64,000 bases of DNA from contig CAINDA010000045.1 of assembly GCA_903847205.1 (NCBI GenBank), forward strand, positions 1 to 64,000, read 5' to 3'. The number at the start of each line of letters is the position of its first letter. Within the stretch, counting starts at the first letter, position 1. The DNA is from an uncultured Bacteroidota bacterium. GTDB taxonomy: Bacteria > Bacteroidota > Bacteroidia > 2-12-FULL-35-15. The notes beneath the pieces are model-generated. The model was not told the DNA's origin, did no database searches, and saw nothing but the letters and a program-made list of their open reading frames with translations. Both the position numbers and the translations under genes were made by a program. Of this stretch, positions 17,584-26,925 are shown in pieces.

Positions 17584-18063
17584 TCAATGCCTGCGTTTAT
17601 ATAATGGCAGGCCGATTGCCCGCCCTGCAGCTTCTGAAGCAAGCTCCCCTTCTTTGCTGAAAGGCCATAAAAAGAGCGACTTTATAGGATGTGTTTTACG
17701 GATTTCTTCTATTGCTTTCAGCACCAACTTTTTGGCAATTCCTTTCCGCCTGTATTCTTGTAAAACCATTGCAGAACAGAGATACAGCGCATCATACTTT
17801 ACATCAAGCGGGGTGAGCCGGTATAATTCTTTTTCCGAAATTTTACCTTCCAGAAATTTGTTCATTAAATCTGTTGTTGTAGGAATCAGCAAAATCCAGG
17901 CAGCGGGGCCTTTCCCGTCATCATATTCAGATACTGAAGATGGGTGGATTTTTTTAAGGTGTTCAATTACATCCTGGTTTACATCCAGCTGATCAGGGTC
18001 GTTTTTAACCGCAAAAGCTTCTTCAGCCAGCTGTATCATTCTTTCAAAATTGCTTAAAGCCAT
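17584..18063 (-). CDS. GNAT-family N-acetyltransferase
   Basis: In the 159-residue product the acetyl-CoA-binding motif A appears as MVLQEYRRKGIAKKLVLKAI (about 98-117), with the Q/R-x-x-G-x-G/A loop read as RRKGIA. The preceding strand YDALYLCSA is typical of GNAT beta-4. The N-terminal ~60 residues are helical and probably substrate-specific. It has no signal peptide and is cytoplasmic. It converges with the YHS gene. The substrate cannot be told from the sequence. Confidence 0.75.
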   Translation of the reverse strand: MALSNFERMIQLAEEAFAVKNDPDQLDVNQDVIEHLKKIHPSSVSEYDDGKGPAAWILLIPTTTDLMNKFLEGKISEKELYRLTPLDVKYDALYLCSAMVLQEYRRKGIAKKLVLKAIEEIRKTHPIKSLFLWPFSKEGELASEAAGRAIGLPLYKRRH

Positions 18064-18182
18064 GTGTTAAAATTAGAAATTTAAAAGAAACAAAATGTTA
18101 TCCGTTTGAATTTTAAAGTTGTCAAAATTGAGTGTGCCAGTTTTTTTGAATAGTACAATTCACTTCGATATTCTGCTGCGAT

Positions 18183-19100
18183 TTATTTTTGCTTTTCCTG
18201 AACTACCCGTGTATCGCTGATGCCATCGTGCCAGCCTTTATCTCCAAAAAAAGAAATTTGTTCAAAAGGAATAGAACGGCAGAGTGTTCTGATTAGTGAT
18301 GTTTTAAAATCTATGCAGCTCCCATCACGTTTTGTAACTCTTGTCCCCGTTAAAAATTTAGCCGGACTTGCACCGAAAAGTGTTTCGTAAAACGGAAAAT
18401 ATATCAGGCTGAACACAAGCAGTAAAATAAAAAGAGAGGGTATGGGCCCGGTAACAAAATGAATTTTTCCAAGACCAAGCTCATTAACCAGCTTGGTGAA
18501 CTGAGAGAGGAGCATCAGGCAGAAAATGTTATCGATTATGTAATGAAACAGCCGCAGGCCTTTACCAGCAGCTGCTAATTTATTTCCCTCGCTTCCTTCG
18601 GCAGTATCAAGAGTTTCTAATACCTGCGTTTTGTTCAGCTCTTTTAAAGCAGTATAAGAAATGTAAACCCATAAAAAATTAAAACAAACGTACATTGAAA
18701 AATGAAACCATGTACTGGAAAAAGCTGCGAAGTGAACCACCGTGACCAAGAAATTAGTAAACAAGCCAAGTATATGCTGCAGGACAATAAGGGCGAAAAA
18801 AAAACGCAGCAGGCGCATTTCTTTTTGTTTTGAAACATCGAATAAAACCGCACCGATAAGAGCTATTGCATAAACAAATAAATTCAAATAATTAATAACC
18901 GTATTATTTGCCTCATTATAATATTCAAATACCCTGGCATGAAAAAAATTTAATTGCAAAGGGCTGAGGCAGTTTTCTAATACAGCAGGAAATGGTGATA
19001 AAGCATAATCAATATGGAATGGCAGCAATTTAATAAGTTCAATACAGAAACCAATTATTGCTAAGATAAATGCAAGGCCGCCAATTTTTTTAAGGTTCAT
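18183..19100 (-). CDS. RDD-family membrane protein
   Basis: The 305-residue integral membrane protein has several hydrophobic segments: one near the N-terminus (LAFILAIIGFCIELI), others around 60-85, 95-120 and 125-150, and two in the C-terminal half. Residues about 175-305 match an RDD domain: FHYIIDNIFCLMLLS at the first helix, PFYETLFGASPAKFLTGTRV after the second, and SLIRTLCRSIPFEQISF near the end. Arg and Asp sit in the expected places. RDD proteins include transporters and proteins of unknown role. The N-terminal extension is not one I recognise. Confidence 0.75.
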   Translation of the reverse strand: MNLKKIGGLAFILAIIGFCIELIKLLPFHIDYALSPFPAVLENCLSPLQLNFFHARVFEYYNEANNTVINYLNLFVYAIALIGAVLFDVSKQKEMRLLRFFFALIVLQHILGLFTNFLVTVVHFAAFSSTWFHFSMYVCFNFLWVYISYTALKELNKTQVLETLDTAEGSEGNKLAAAGKGLRLFHYIIDNIFCLMLLSQFTKLVNELGLGKIHFVTGPIPSLFILLLVFSLIYFPFYETLFGASPAKFLTGTRVTKRDGSCIDFKTSLIRTLCRSIPFEQISFFGDKGWHDGISDTRVVQEKQK

Positions 19101-19294
19101 ATTTTTATTGCTGGGTTTAAATTTTTGATGAGATTACAAAACCTTTATTATTGAGGCGGACGTGCAAATTCTGTTTGGTTTTTTTGGGTATTTAAGCCGG
19201 TGATTTATTTTAAGCCGCGCTTGAAGAGCTTGAAATTAGGACTATTTTCCATAGTGCAGAAAACTATTTTGAACAGTTTTAAACTCAACGATTT

Positions 19295-21055
19295 TCAATT
19301 CATAACAATCACAAATTCAACCCTCCGGTTTTTCTGCCGGCCATCTTCGGTAGTATTTGATGCAATTGGTTTTGTACTGCCAAGCCCTTTAAAAAAAAGC
19401 CGGTCGGAGTTAATATTTTTAGAGGTGAGATAATCCACAACAGCTTTGGCTCTTGCTTCCGAAAGTTCCTGATTCTGCTTTTCATCACCGCTTCCATCTG
19501 CATGGCCGATAATTTCAATTTTTATTTTACTTTTTTTTAAGCGCATAACAAGTTTGTCAAGTTCTGAAAAGGCCTCCGAAGGTAAAACAGATTTATTGTT
19601 TTCAAAAAAAACATTGTTTAAAATAATCGGCCTTCTCTTGTACCAATAATTATAGAAGTAAATGGTAAAGCCTAAAGGAACTTGATTCTTATTATGTGAA
19701 ATAGACCCATTCAAACAATCAACTAAAAGATAATACGTTTCGCCTGCCTTTACAGGGATTCCGGAAACATAAGCCGGTCCGTCGCCTATTCCAATGTTTG
19801 TTTTGTCGGTGTACAGGGATAAACCAGTAACACCGCTTTTTGAGGTGCAGTAGGAATAACATGCCCTTGTAAACTTCAGTTTTACTTTATCGGATTTTGT
19901 TCCTTTTTTGTTTGATTTAACATCCTTAACAGAAGGTTGTTCCTCACATTTAAAAACAGCAAAATCATAATCATCCAGACTGTCAATAGGTACAATATCA
20001 AATGTGAGCATTGTATCATGATCTATATTCAGCTTGAACCATGCAGAGTTGTCCTCTTTAAAAAAAGTTCCTTTACAAGGATACTGGTAGTCCATCACTT
20101 CACCAAAGCCTTTTGAAACATTGACCGGGCCTATCACTGAATCTGTAATTTCAAGAGCATTTTTCATATCGGCATTAGGGAGCTTTAAAAACTGCTGCTC
20201 ATCATGCTTAATAATATTTTCCGCATTTTTTGTTTTTAATTTCCGCAGATCTGACTTCAGCTTTTTAGATTCTATTTCGTTTCGTTTCAAACGTGCAAGC
20301 TGAAGTGCATCTCTATAAACCTGGTTGATTTTTGTTTCAACAGAATCACTGCCGTAAAGTTTAGAAAAAACAGTTTTGTTTGTTTCTAAATATTTAAAAG
20401 GTTTAGAGGAGTAATCAGCGTATTGATGTATAATCTTCCAATTATATTGGGATGTCCAGCTGCTGTCATTCTGAACTGAAAAATATTTCTTAATAATTGA
20501 ATCGTCTAACATGCAGGCACTTTCCAGAAGTTCAAAATAATGAAATGCTATTTTGGAATTTGTCATGTCACTATTGTAGCGGCTTGCAAAGCCCTGCAAT
20601 TGCTTTTGTGGATCTAATGCATCTGTTCCATTTTTAATGAATCTTTTTGCAGGTACAGAACCGCATGTTATATGGATTAAATCGCCGGCGGAATTCAAAT
20701 AAAGCAGCGAAGGGTAATTCCTAATGTTGTATTTTTTTGCAATCTCAAAACCTTCATCCTTTTCCATATCCATTTTTACGCATATGAAATTGGAATTGTA
20801 AAAAGCTGCCGCAGTATCGTTTGTAAAAACTTTTTTTTCCATCCGCTTGCATGGACCGCACCAGGATGTATAGCAGTCTAGAAAAATCATTTTCTTTTCT
20901 TTTTTCGCTTTTACAAGCACCTGAGCCCAATTTGTTTTTTCAAATCGGATCTGCCTGCTCTGAGCCTGCGTAAGGCCGGCACAGATTAAGAAAAAAAATA
21001 TTGCTAAAACCGTACTGATGTTTTTCGCTTTTATTTCTGCTCCCTTTAGAATCAT
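19295..21055 (-). CDS. Thioredoxin-like / OmpA-like fusion protein
   Basis: The 586-residue exported protein has a hydrophobic signal segment ending near TQAQS (about 27-33). Residues about 35-150 form a thioredoxin fold with the active site WCGPCK (65-70) and the following KKVFTNDT. The middle (about 320-450) looks like a beta-sandwich with WFKLNIDHDTMLTFDI and DDYDFAVFKC. Residues about 470-586 form an OmpA-like peptidoglycan-binding domain: NVFFENNKSVLPSEAFSELD, IEIIGHADGSG, LSEARAKAVVDYL and RKNRRVEF-like end KNRRVEFVI. A thiol-disulfide module tied to peptidoglycan suggests periplasmic redox or cell-wall sensing. The combination is unusual. Confidence 0.85.
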   Translation of the reverse strand: MILKGAEIKAKNISTVLAIFFFLICAGLTQAQSRQIRFEKTNWAQVLVKAKKEKKMIFLDCYTSWCGPCKRMEKKVFTNDTAAAFYNSNFICVKMDMEKDEGFEIAKKYNIRNYPSLLYLNSAGDLIHITCGSVPAKRFIKNGTDALDPQKQLQGFASRYNSDMTNSKIAFHYFELLESACMLDDSIIKKYFSVQNDSSWTSQYNWKIIHQYADYSSKPFKYLETNKTVFSKLYGSDSVETKINQVYRDALQLARLKRNEIESKKLKSDLRKLKTKNAENIIKHDEQQFLKLPNADMKNALEITDSVIGPVNVSKGFGEVMDYQYPCKGTFFKEDNSAWFKLNIDHDTMLTFDIVPIDSLDDYDFAVFKCEEQPSVKDVKSNKKGTKSDKVKLKFTRACYSYCTSKSGVTGLSLYTDKTNIGIGDGPAYVSGIPVKAGETYYLLVDCLNGSISHNKNQVPLGFTIYFYNYWYKRRPIILNNVFFENNKSVLPSEAFSELDKLVMRLKKSKIKIEIIGHADGSGDEKQNQELSEARAKAVVDYLTSKNINSDRLFFKGLGSTKPIASNTTEDGRQKNRRVEFVIVMN

Positions 21056-21184
21056 AACATTGGAGGTGTCTGCAAAAAATGAACAACAGAAAGATACTAT
21101 AATTAAATTGGGAATTCAACCGCCGAAAATTATGCCTGCTGGGGTTTCTGGAAATTTGGAGAATTAATTTGCAGTATATCTTAA

Positions 21185-21892
21185 TTATTTTTTCATCGCC
21201 GCAGCCTTCAATTCCTTCGGCATTTTTTCTATCGCATACCTCAAAGCTGTTCGCGGCATATCGGCTTTGCGGTTAATTACATAATCAAAAATTTTCTGCT
21301 GGTGTATTTGGCTTGCTGCCTTGAGCATCCAGCCGTATCCCTTTTGAACTAAATCATCTTTGTCCAAGAAAAGCAAATCTGCAATCTCTAAAATGTCTGT
21401 CAAAAACTTTCCTTTTCCTGCGGGCACTATTAGTGATACTGCGGCACCGCGCCGCACCCATCTGTTTTTTGATTTTGCTGTTTTTTTTAATTCCGATAAA
21501 TACTCCGGATACATTTCTATGAACGTGCCGATTGTGTGATTGCAAAGCGAATCGCAGGAAGCCCAATTATTTACATATTCATTTAACCATTTTTTAAATA
21601 TTTTAAAGTCTGCAGGTTTATAATCTTTGTGAATATAATATGACCAACTACAGGCGATGAAAGATTCTTCGATAAAGCCCGACCGCCAAAGCTCATCGCA
21701 TAAATCAAAAATTTCAGTTTTTGATTTATTCTTAATAGTTTTAAAATATTCCCTGCCGATTTTTTTTACTATGGCGGTTTTTACTCCATAGCATTTAATG
21801 GTTTCTTTAAAAAATCGAAAGCTTCCTTCCTGAATTTTTTTGTCGCTGTTCGCTTTAAGCTCTTTACGGATTTTAGTAATTATAGTATCCAT
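21185..21892 (-). CDS. AlkD-like DNA alkylation repair protein
   Basis: The 235-residue protein is made of HEAT-like helical repeats. Family landmarks are CDELWRSGFIEESFIACS (about 65-82), WLNEYVNNWASCDSLCNHTIG (motif about 104-124, with the conserved WASCD), WVRRGAAVS (about 145-153) and WMLKAASQ (about 197-204). AlkD proteins remove alkylated bases, using a Trp/Asp/Arg cleft, and WASCD and RRGAAVS match that cleft. It has no signal peptide. It lies 48 bp downstream of the DUF296 gene on the same strand, possibly co-transcribed. Confidence 0.85.
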   Translation of the reverse strand: MDTIITKIRKELKANSDKKIQEGSFRFFKETIKCYGVKTAIVKKIGREYFKTIKNKSKTEIFDLCDELWRSGFIEESFIACSWSYYIHKDYKPADFKIFKKWLNEYVNNWASCDSLCNHTIGTFIEMYPEYLSELKKTAKSKNRWVRRGAAVSLIVPAGKGKFLTDILEIADLLFLDKDDLVQKGYGWMLKAASQIHQQKIFDYVINRKADMPRTALRYAIEKMPKELKAAAMKK

Positions 21893-21940
21893 GTTGATGC
21901 CGTATATCGGCTTAAGATTGTCTGATAGAATTTAAATACC

Positions 21941-22537
21941 TTATTTCTGTTTTATTTTCAGTTCTTTATAACCTGTCTGTTCATCCTGTTCTCGCGTAAA
22001 CACAGCATCTTCCATACTGCCTATTACAATTTCGGCAGTTGTATATATTATGCATCCTTCAACCAAATGCCCGCCTGTTGTAATCCCATTTTTATCAGAA
22101 ATTGAAATATGCAGATGCACCCCATCAGCTGAAATAGTTCCGGTTAATGAAACAATTTCGTATTTGCCGTCATAAGCTGCAGGCTTGTTTTGGTCTGCCA
22201 ATCGTATTGAGGCTGCCTTTAAACTGCCGGCAGCAGTGATTATATAACCGGCCATAATATTATGCTCTTTGGCAAATTTTTCAATTTCATTTCTTAAATC
22301 CTGGCCGGGCTTTAATCTCAAAGCAAATGTTTTATTGTTCTGGGATGTGGCCCATTCCGGCTTATTCACGGTTTTGGTTTCACTGTTCATAGTTTGATTC
22401 TGTGCTGAAAGCTTAGGCTGGAAATCCATAAATGCTGTTATGCTGAGTGTCAGTAACGCATACCTGGCAATCACCTTGGCTTTATGTCGAGGAATACTGA
22501 TATTGCAGTTTGTTTTTTTTCTTTCTAAAATTTCCAT
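21941..22537 (-). CDS. DUF296/PPC-domain protein with N-terminal hydrophobic segment
   Basis: In the 198-residue product, residues about 65-190 match the PPC (DUF296) fold: FALRLKPGQDLRNEIEKFA, IMAGYIITAAGSL, YEIVSLTGTIS, VHLHISISDKNG, and GGHLVEGCIIYTTAEIVIG with the conserved His-rich centre. In plants this fold is found with AT-hook DNA binding; bacterial stand-alone versions form trimers of unclear role. The N-terminus has a basic stretch then a hydrophobic segment (ARYALLTLSITAFM, about 25-38) ending before SAQNQ, which looks like a signal peptide, unusual for this family. An export role is inference. Confidence 0.75.
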   Translation of the reverse strand: MEILERKKTNCNISIPRHKAKVIARYALLTLSITAFMDFQPKLSAQNQTMNSETKTVNKPEWATSQNNKTFALRLKPGQDLRNEIEKFAKEHNIMAGYIITAAGSLKAASIRLADQNKPAAYDGKYEIVSLTGTISADGVHLHISISDKNGITTGGHLVEGCIIYTTAEIVIGSMEDAVFTREQDEQTGYKELKIKQK

Positions 22538-22577
22538 CGGCTTTAATTTCTATTATTGCTCCATTCCGTTTTATTTA

Positions 22578-24512
22578 TCAAAGCCGTATGCCTATTATCA
22601 AAATATCATCAACCTGTTCAGTCCCAGCTTTCCATTCATCAATAAACTTGTTTAAATATTCTTCCTGTTCATCCATGGTTTTGTCTTGAATTTTCACCAG
22701 GATTTCTTTAAACTTTTTGGTCATTAATTTTTTTCCTTTGTGGCCGCTGAACTGATCGGCATAGCCGTCAGTACAGATGTAAATAGTATCGCCTTCAAGT
22801 AATTTTAATTCATGACTCTCAAAGTGCTGGCTGTTTTCTGTCAAGCCGCCAATTGCGTTTTTGGTCGATTTAATTTCTTCAATTTCAGGCAGTCCTTTGC
22901 GGACGCACCAAATAGGACGATTTGCACCTGCAAATTTTACTATTCTATTTTCAATATCAATGGAGCAGAGGGCTATATCCATCCCGTCCCTTGTTGATTC
23001 AATATTTTCAGACTGCCGCAATGAACCTTTTATTCCATTGTTAAGCAGCTTTAAAATTTCTGATGTGTCAGAACTTTGTGAAACGGCATCTTCTAATTTT
23101 TCATAACCGATCATACTCATCAATGCCCCCGGAACTCCGTGCCCGGTGCAGTCGGCGGCTGCTATAAAAAGAGTTGCCGGCTCCGCCTTTTCTGCAGATA
23201 ATGCGGCTGCACGGAAGAAATAAAAATCGCCGCTCACTATATCTTTAGGCTTAAAGAGAACAAAACTCTGAGGAAGAGCTGCACTTATTTCCTCTTTCTT
23301 TGGCAGCTTAGCCTGCTGAATTCTTCTTGCATAATTGAGGCTGTCGGTAATGTCTTTGTTTTTTTTTGCAATCTCATCAAAGGCGTTTTTTAATTCCACA
23401 TTTTTCAGGCGGTTTATTTCAGCTTCCTTCTGTGCGCTTTCAATTCTGCCGACCAGATCGGCGCTTTTTGCTTTCATGGCCGCCTCAAAATTTACCATTT
23501 CCTCTTTCACTTCGTGAAAACGCTGATAATGCACAAGTGCGCTTTCGTGATTTTTTTTTGATTTGTAAATTTCAGATAAAGAAAAATGTATCGGCGCAAT
23601 TACCATTCGCAGATTAATTTTTTCACCAATCGTCAATGCTTCAAGAAGTGTGCGCTCAGCCTCATTGAAATTATTTTGTTTTAAATATATTTTCCCAAGG
23701 TCAAGCATAAAGCGCGAAACCCCCATTTTATCGCCTAGTTCCCTGGCAAGTTTAATTCCTTTCAAAGAAATTTTTTCTGCTTCTTCGTATTCTCCGGTTT
23801 CAAGAAACAGGTTCATGTATGCATTCATTGATGCAGCATAGCCTCTCCAGTCTTTTATCTGTTCGCGAATTGCCATACTCTCTAAGAGAAAGGCGCGGCT
23901 TTTTTCATAATCACGTAAATTCAGATAAGCTTGTCCCAAGCCCATAATTGCAGCGGCTTCCCCTGCCTTGTTTTTTACTTCACGGTTAATCTCCAGACTT
24001 TGACTTAAATATTCTATTGAGCTGGTACTGTCGTTTTGCGAGTGATATAAAAAACCCATCTGAAAAAAACAGCGTGCCATTTCGCTGAGATCATTTGTTT
24101 TTTGATAGTAGTGAAGTGCCCGGGTGATGCTATCCATACCGTTTTTAAAATCGCTGAAACGGAAGTAAACGAGGCAGAGATTATAATGAACCCCGGCAAT
24201 CCCTTTTTCGTTTTTCAGTTCTTCGAAAACCTTCAGCGCTTCAAATAATTTTTCAAGAGCCAGCTCATAGTTGGTAATCTGCACATAGCAGAATGCTTCA
24301 TTAGAAAGGGCTGCCGCATTTCCAGCAGGATAATTTATTTCAGAAGAAAGTTTTTGCGCTTCATCAGAAAGTAAAATCGCACGCTGCGTATCTGTGTTGC
24401 GGACCTCGAAAGCAAGTTGATTAATGGAATCCACCTTCTCCATTCCATCAGCCAGAGAAGAAATTTTTGTTTCAAGCTCACTTGTTTTTTCAGTAATCGT
24501 TTTATCCGTCAT
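22578..24512 (-). CDS. TPR-containing PP2C/SpoIIE-type phosphatase, soluble
   Basis: The 644-residue protein starts with a helix, then about seven TPR repeats (about 45-340; recurring A-x-x-x-LG-x-x-Y patterns such as AAAIMGLGQAYLNLRDYEKS). A coiled coil follows (about 345-400), and then a SpoIIE-type PP2C phosphatase domain (about 415-644). Metal-binding acidic positions are visible in KPKDIVSGDFYFF, AADCTGHGVPGALMSMIG, STRDGMDIALCS, ICTDGYADQFSG and EQVDDILIIGI. It has no signal peptide or membrane segment, unlike the related protein at 52630-55029. The TPR block probably receives a protein partner and controls dephosphorylation of a serine/threonine phosphoprotein, perhaps an anti-sigma-antagonist type target. 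Confidence 0.88.
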   Translation of the reverse strand: MTDKTITEKTSELETKISSLADGMEKVDSINQLAFEVRNTDTQRAILLSDEAQKLSSEINYPAGNAAALSNEAFCYVQITNYELALEKLFEALKVFEELKNEKGIAGVHYNLCLVYFRFSDFKNGMDSITRALHYYQKTNDLSEMARCFFQMGFLYHSQNDSTSSIEYLSQSLEINREVKNKAGEAAAIMGLGQAYLNLRDYEKSRAFLLESMAIREQIKDWRGYAASMNAYMNLFLETGEYEEAEKISLKGIKLARELGDKMGVSRFMLDLGKIYLKQNNFNEAERTLLEALTIGEKINLRMVIAPIHFSLSEIYKSKKNHESALVHYQRFHEVKEEMVNFEAAMKAKSADLVGRIESAQKEAEINRLKNVELKNAFDEIAKKNKDITDSLNYARRIQQAKLPKKEEISAALPQSFVLFKPKDIVSGDFYFFRAAALSAEKAEPATLFIAAADCTGHGVPGALMSMIGYEKLEDAVSQSSDTSEILKLLNNGIKGSLRQSENIESTRDGMDIALCSIDIENRIVKFAGANRPIWCVRKGLPEIEEIKSTKNAIGGLTENSQHFESHELKLLEGDTIYICTDGYADQFSGHKGKKLMTKKFKEILVKIQDKTMDEQEEYLNKFIDEWKAGTEQVDDILIIGIRL

Positions 24513-24714
24513 GAGTGAAGTATTAATTATGCACTTGTCGTTTTATTTCAATCCAAGATCTCAACCTGCTTTCCTTTTGATCGCCTCTGCTTCCCAATTG
24601 CTTTGAAACAAAACAGCCGCCAGCTTTTCAGGCTGCTTCATCCTGATGTAGTCTTCAAATTTTTTTCGAACTAAATGATGATTCCAAATTTAATTTCAGG
24701 AAACACACTCTGCT

Positions 24715-26061
24715 TTACTGTTTCTGCAAAAATATTTTTTTTATAAAAACTTTTTCATCTCCGGCTATTTTAAATAAATAAATACCAGCCTGAAATGCGC
24801 CGAGGTCAATTGTTTTACTGCTTTCTTTTAATGATTCATTTCGCTTTTCAGAATATATCAACTGCCCCAAATCATTAAATATCTCAATAGAAATATGCCT
24901 GCTCAGACCTGAAAAATTTATTGTTACCAAGCCGTTTGCGGGATTAGGAAAAATATTTAAAACATCATTATCAGCAATAGAACTTATACCTGTGTTAGAA
25001 ATAGTTATTGGTGCAGAAGAACTTGAACACCCATACGAATTTGTGACAGACACATAATATGTACTGTTTGCGGACGCTGTGTATGTCTGTGCAGTAGAAC
25101 CGCCTATTGCCCCGCCGCTCGCATACCACTGATTGCCTGAAGAGGCGCTTGATGTCAATACATTTCCATTATCCGTAATTGTCGGCACTGCAGGAATCGG
25201 ATTTACAGTTATAGTATGAGATACTGCGGTACTGCTGCCATGAGTATTACTAGAAACCAGCGTAACTGTATAAGTGCCGGGAGTGCTGTATGTAATTGAA
25301 GGGCTCTGCAGATTAGAAGAAGCCGGTGATGCGCCTGTCATTGTCCATGTCCATGAGGAGGGAGAATTGAGTGAATTATCTGTGAGTACAATTGTTTTTC
25401 CCACGCAGGCAGGTGGTGAAGATGGCGTAAACGCTGCAATAGGCGGAGCGGCGGATGATGCAAAATGAATATCTAAAATAGGATGGAGTTCAATATTATT
25501 AGGCGCAGCCCCGGTTTGACCATGAGGCGGATCAATAAACGCAACGCCGGTTATAGTAACCTGGCCGATGTTTACATTATTAACATTTCCCATTGCAATA
25601 TGAGCATCAATAAAACTGCGGGCTGCAGCGTATTGAAACGCATGAGCAGATGAAACAGCAGTAGAACAGGCCGCATTAGGAATTTCGCCAATTAAAGTGT
25701 GAGTGCCGTCGCTTAACACTAAGTGACAATCGGCATCTGTTTCTTCTTTCTTAACAGTGATATTACAGGTTATCTGGTAAGTGTTGCTTTCTATACCTGC
25801 CTGCCGTATCATATAGGGATCAGGGAAAGGGGTTGTTATCGCTAATAAACCAGCAACGGTTGACTGCAAAGGGGCATAGTTTACACTAGAAGCTAAAGCA
25901 TCCGTCATTACTTTAACAGACCACCTTTCTGTGCCGCCACAGGCAGAATCAGTCTGCCTTTCTTCTTCTTCTGGTTGCTCTGTTTTTTGTAAACCGCTCG
26001 TTTGTGCAAAAGAAATAAGGCTTATAAAGACAGACAAAAATAATAAAGTATGTTTTTTCAT
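24715..26061 (-). CDS. Secreted PKD protein with type A T9SS sorting domain
   Basis: The 448-residue protein begins with a signal peptide (MKKHTLLFLSVFISLISFAQ). Residues about 25-200 are of unknown fold, with Cys pairs and the segment SVKVMTDALASS. Residues about 203-285 form a PKD domain (SSWTWTMTGASP, STPGTYTVTLVSSN). A short Ig-like segment follows (SGNQWYASGGAIGG). The last ~80 residues are a type A sorting domain: NIFPNPANGLVTINF, IEIFNDLGQLI, FQAGIYLFKI and a basic end. It is exported and probably surface-attached or released. The ligand is unknown. Confidence 0.88.
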   Translation of the reverse strand: MKKHTLLFLSVFISLISFAQTSGLQKTEQPEEEERQTDSACGGTERWSVKVMTDALASSVNYAPLQSTVAGLLAITTPFPDPYMIRQAGIESNTYQITCNITVKKEETDADCHLVLSDGTHTLIGEIPNAACSTAVSSAHAFQYAAARSFIDAHIAMGNVNNVNIGQVTITGVAFIDPPHGQTGAAPNNIELHPILDIHFASSAAPPIAAFTPSSPPACVGKTIVLTDNSLNSPSSWTWTMTGASPASSNLQSPSITYSTPGTYTVTLVSSNTHGSSTAVSHTITVNPIPAVPTITDNGNVLTSSASSGNQWYASGGAIGGSTAQTYTASANSTYYVSVTNSYGCSSSSAPITISNTGISSIADNDVLNIFPNPANGLVTINFSGLSRHISIEIFNDLGQLIYSEKRNESLKESSKTIDLGAFQAGIYLFKIAGDEKVFIKKIFLQKQ

Positions 26062-26114
26062 TTTGTTAGATATAGGTTTTTTGATATTTCTATTCGTTTA
26101 TTTAATGAGGATTT

Positions 26115-26735
26115 TTATAGCATTTTAAGCTCCTCGTTTAAATTCTCCCTTGCTTGATTTTCAAATTTGTCAAAAAAAATTTTTGTTTTAAAAATGCTTT
26201 CCATTTTCAAAAAATGATTTATAACTTTTTTCCTTCCGGGGATATAAATGAAATCCGGATAGATTGAATATTCCTTTCTTACCTGTTTAAAATAATCAGA
26301 ATACGAATTCCAATTTTGTCCTAAAATTGATAAGTCGGCATCTGTAAATAAATTGCAGTCATTATCGGTGCTCATTAAATGACCTTTCGTTGCAATAATC
26401 TGCGAAACACATTTGGTAATTTTTTCAGCAGGAAATTTCAGCAATTGAAGCCTGGCATTTGCTGTTTCTGCGCTTTTCTCCTCGTTATCATTCTTTGAAG
26501 CTTTATAAATAATATCGTGGTAAAACAAAGTAAATACAATTGTATCCCAATCTTCTATTTGACCTTTAATTTCTGTAAGCTGTTTTAATAAATTGTCAAG
26601 ATGATTAAGAGTGTGATAATAGCGATTTTTACCGGAATATTTTTTTTCAATTTCATTCCACAAAATCTCTACAGTCGCAGCATTGCTGTTATATTTTAGA
26701 GCCGATTCAATAAATATTCTTTTACGCTCTGTCAT
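26115..26735 (-). CDS. HD-superfamily phosphohydrolase-like protein
   Basis: In the 206-residue product the HD-type residues appear as YYHTLNHLDNLL (His near 39 and 44), FTLFYHDIIY (His-Asp, about 71-72), a helix with EEKSAETANARL, TKGHLMSTDNDCNLFTDADLSILG, and an N-terminal helix. This pattern fits the predicted metal-dependent HD hydrolases of about 200 residues found in many bacteria, whose substrate is unknown. It has no signal peptide and is cytoplasmic. It is the last gene of a minus-strand run with the DUF1801 gene and a possible tiny gene upstream. Confidence 0.75.
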   Translation of the reverse strand: MTERKRIFIESALKYNSNAATVEILWNEIEKKYSGKNRYYHTLNHLDNLLKQLTEIKGQIEDWDTIVFTLFYHDIIYKASKNDNEEKSAETANARLQLLKFPAEKITKCVSQIIATKGHLMSTDNDCNLFTDADLSILGQNWNSYSDYFKQVRKEYSIYPDFIYIPGRKKVINHFLKMESIFKTKIFFDKFENQARENLNEELKML

Positions 26736-26758
26736 TTTCTAATGCCGCAGACAATTGT

Positions 26759-26917
26759 TTAACGAGATCCTTTCCAACTAGTTTGTTTTTGCACTTGATT
26801 GTTTTTTTGACAAGCGGGTTCAACATTTTGTTTTTGTGCAATTAACGATTTAAGAAGTACCCCTTTTAAATCATATGCTTTAACTGTTCCCATTTTTTCA
26901 GAATCGCGGCTGTTCAT
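26759..26917 (-). CDS. Possible 52-residue protein
   Basis: An ATG at 26917, 8 bp after the stop of the DUF1801 gene, opens a frame of 52 codons ending in TAA. The product starts MNSRDSEKMGTVKAYDLKG and is basic and hydrophilic, with no family I recognise. Its close spacing suggests translation coupling, but there is no ribosome-binding site and the region is AT-rich, so it may be chance. Confidence 0.25.
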   Translation of the reverse strand: MNSRDSEKMGTVKAYDLKGVLLKSLIAQKQNVEPACQKNNQVQKQTSWKGSR

Positions 26918-26925
26918 TTTTAAAA

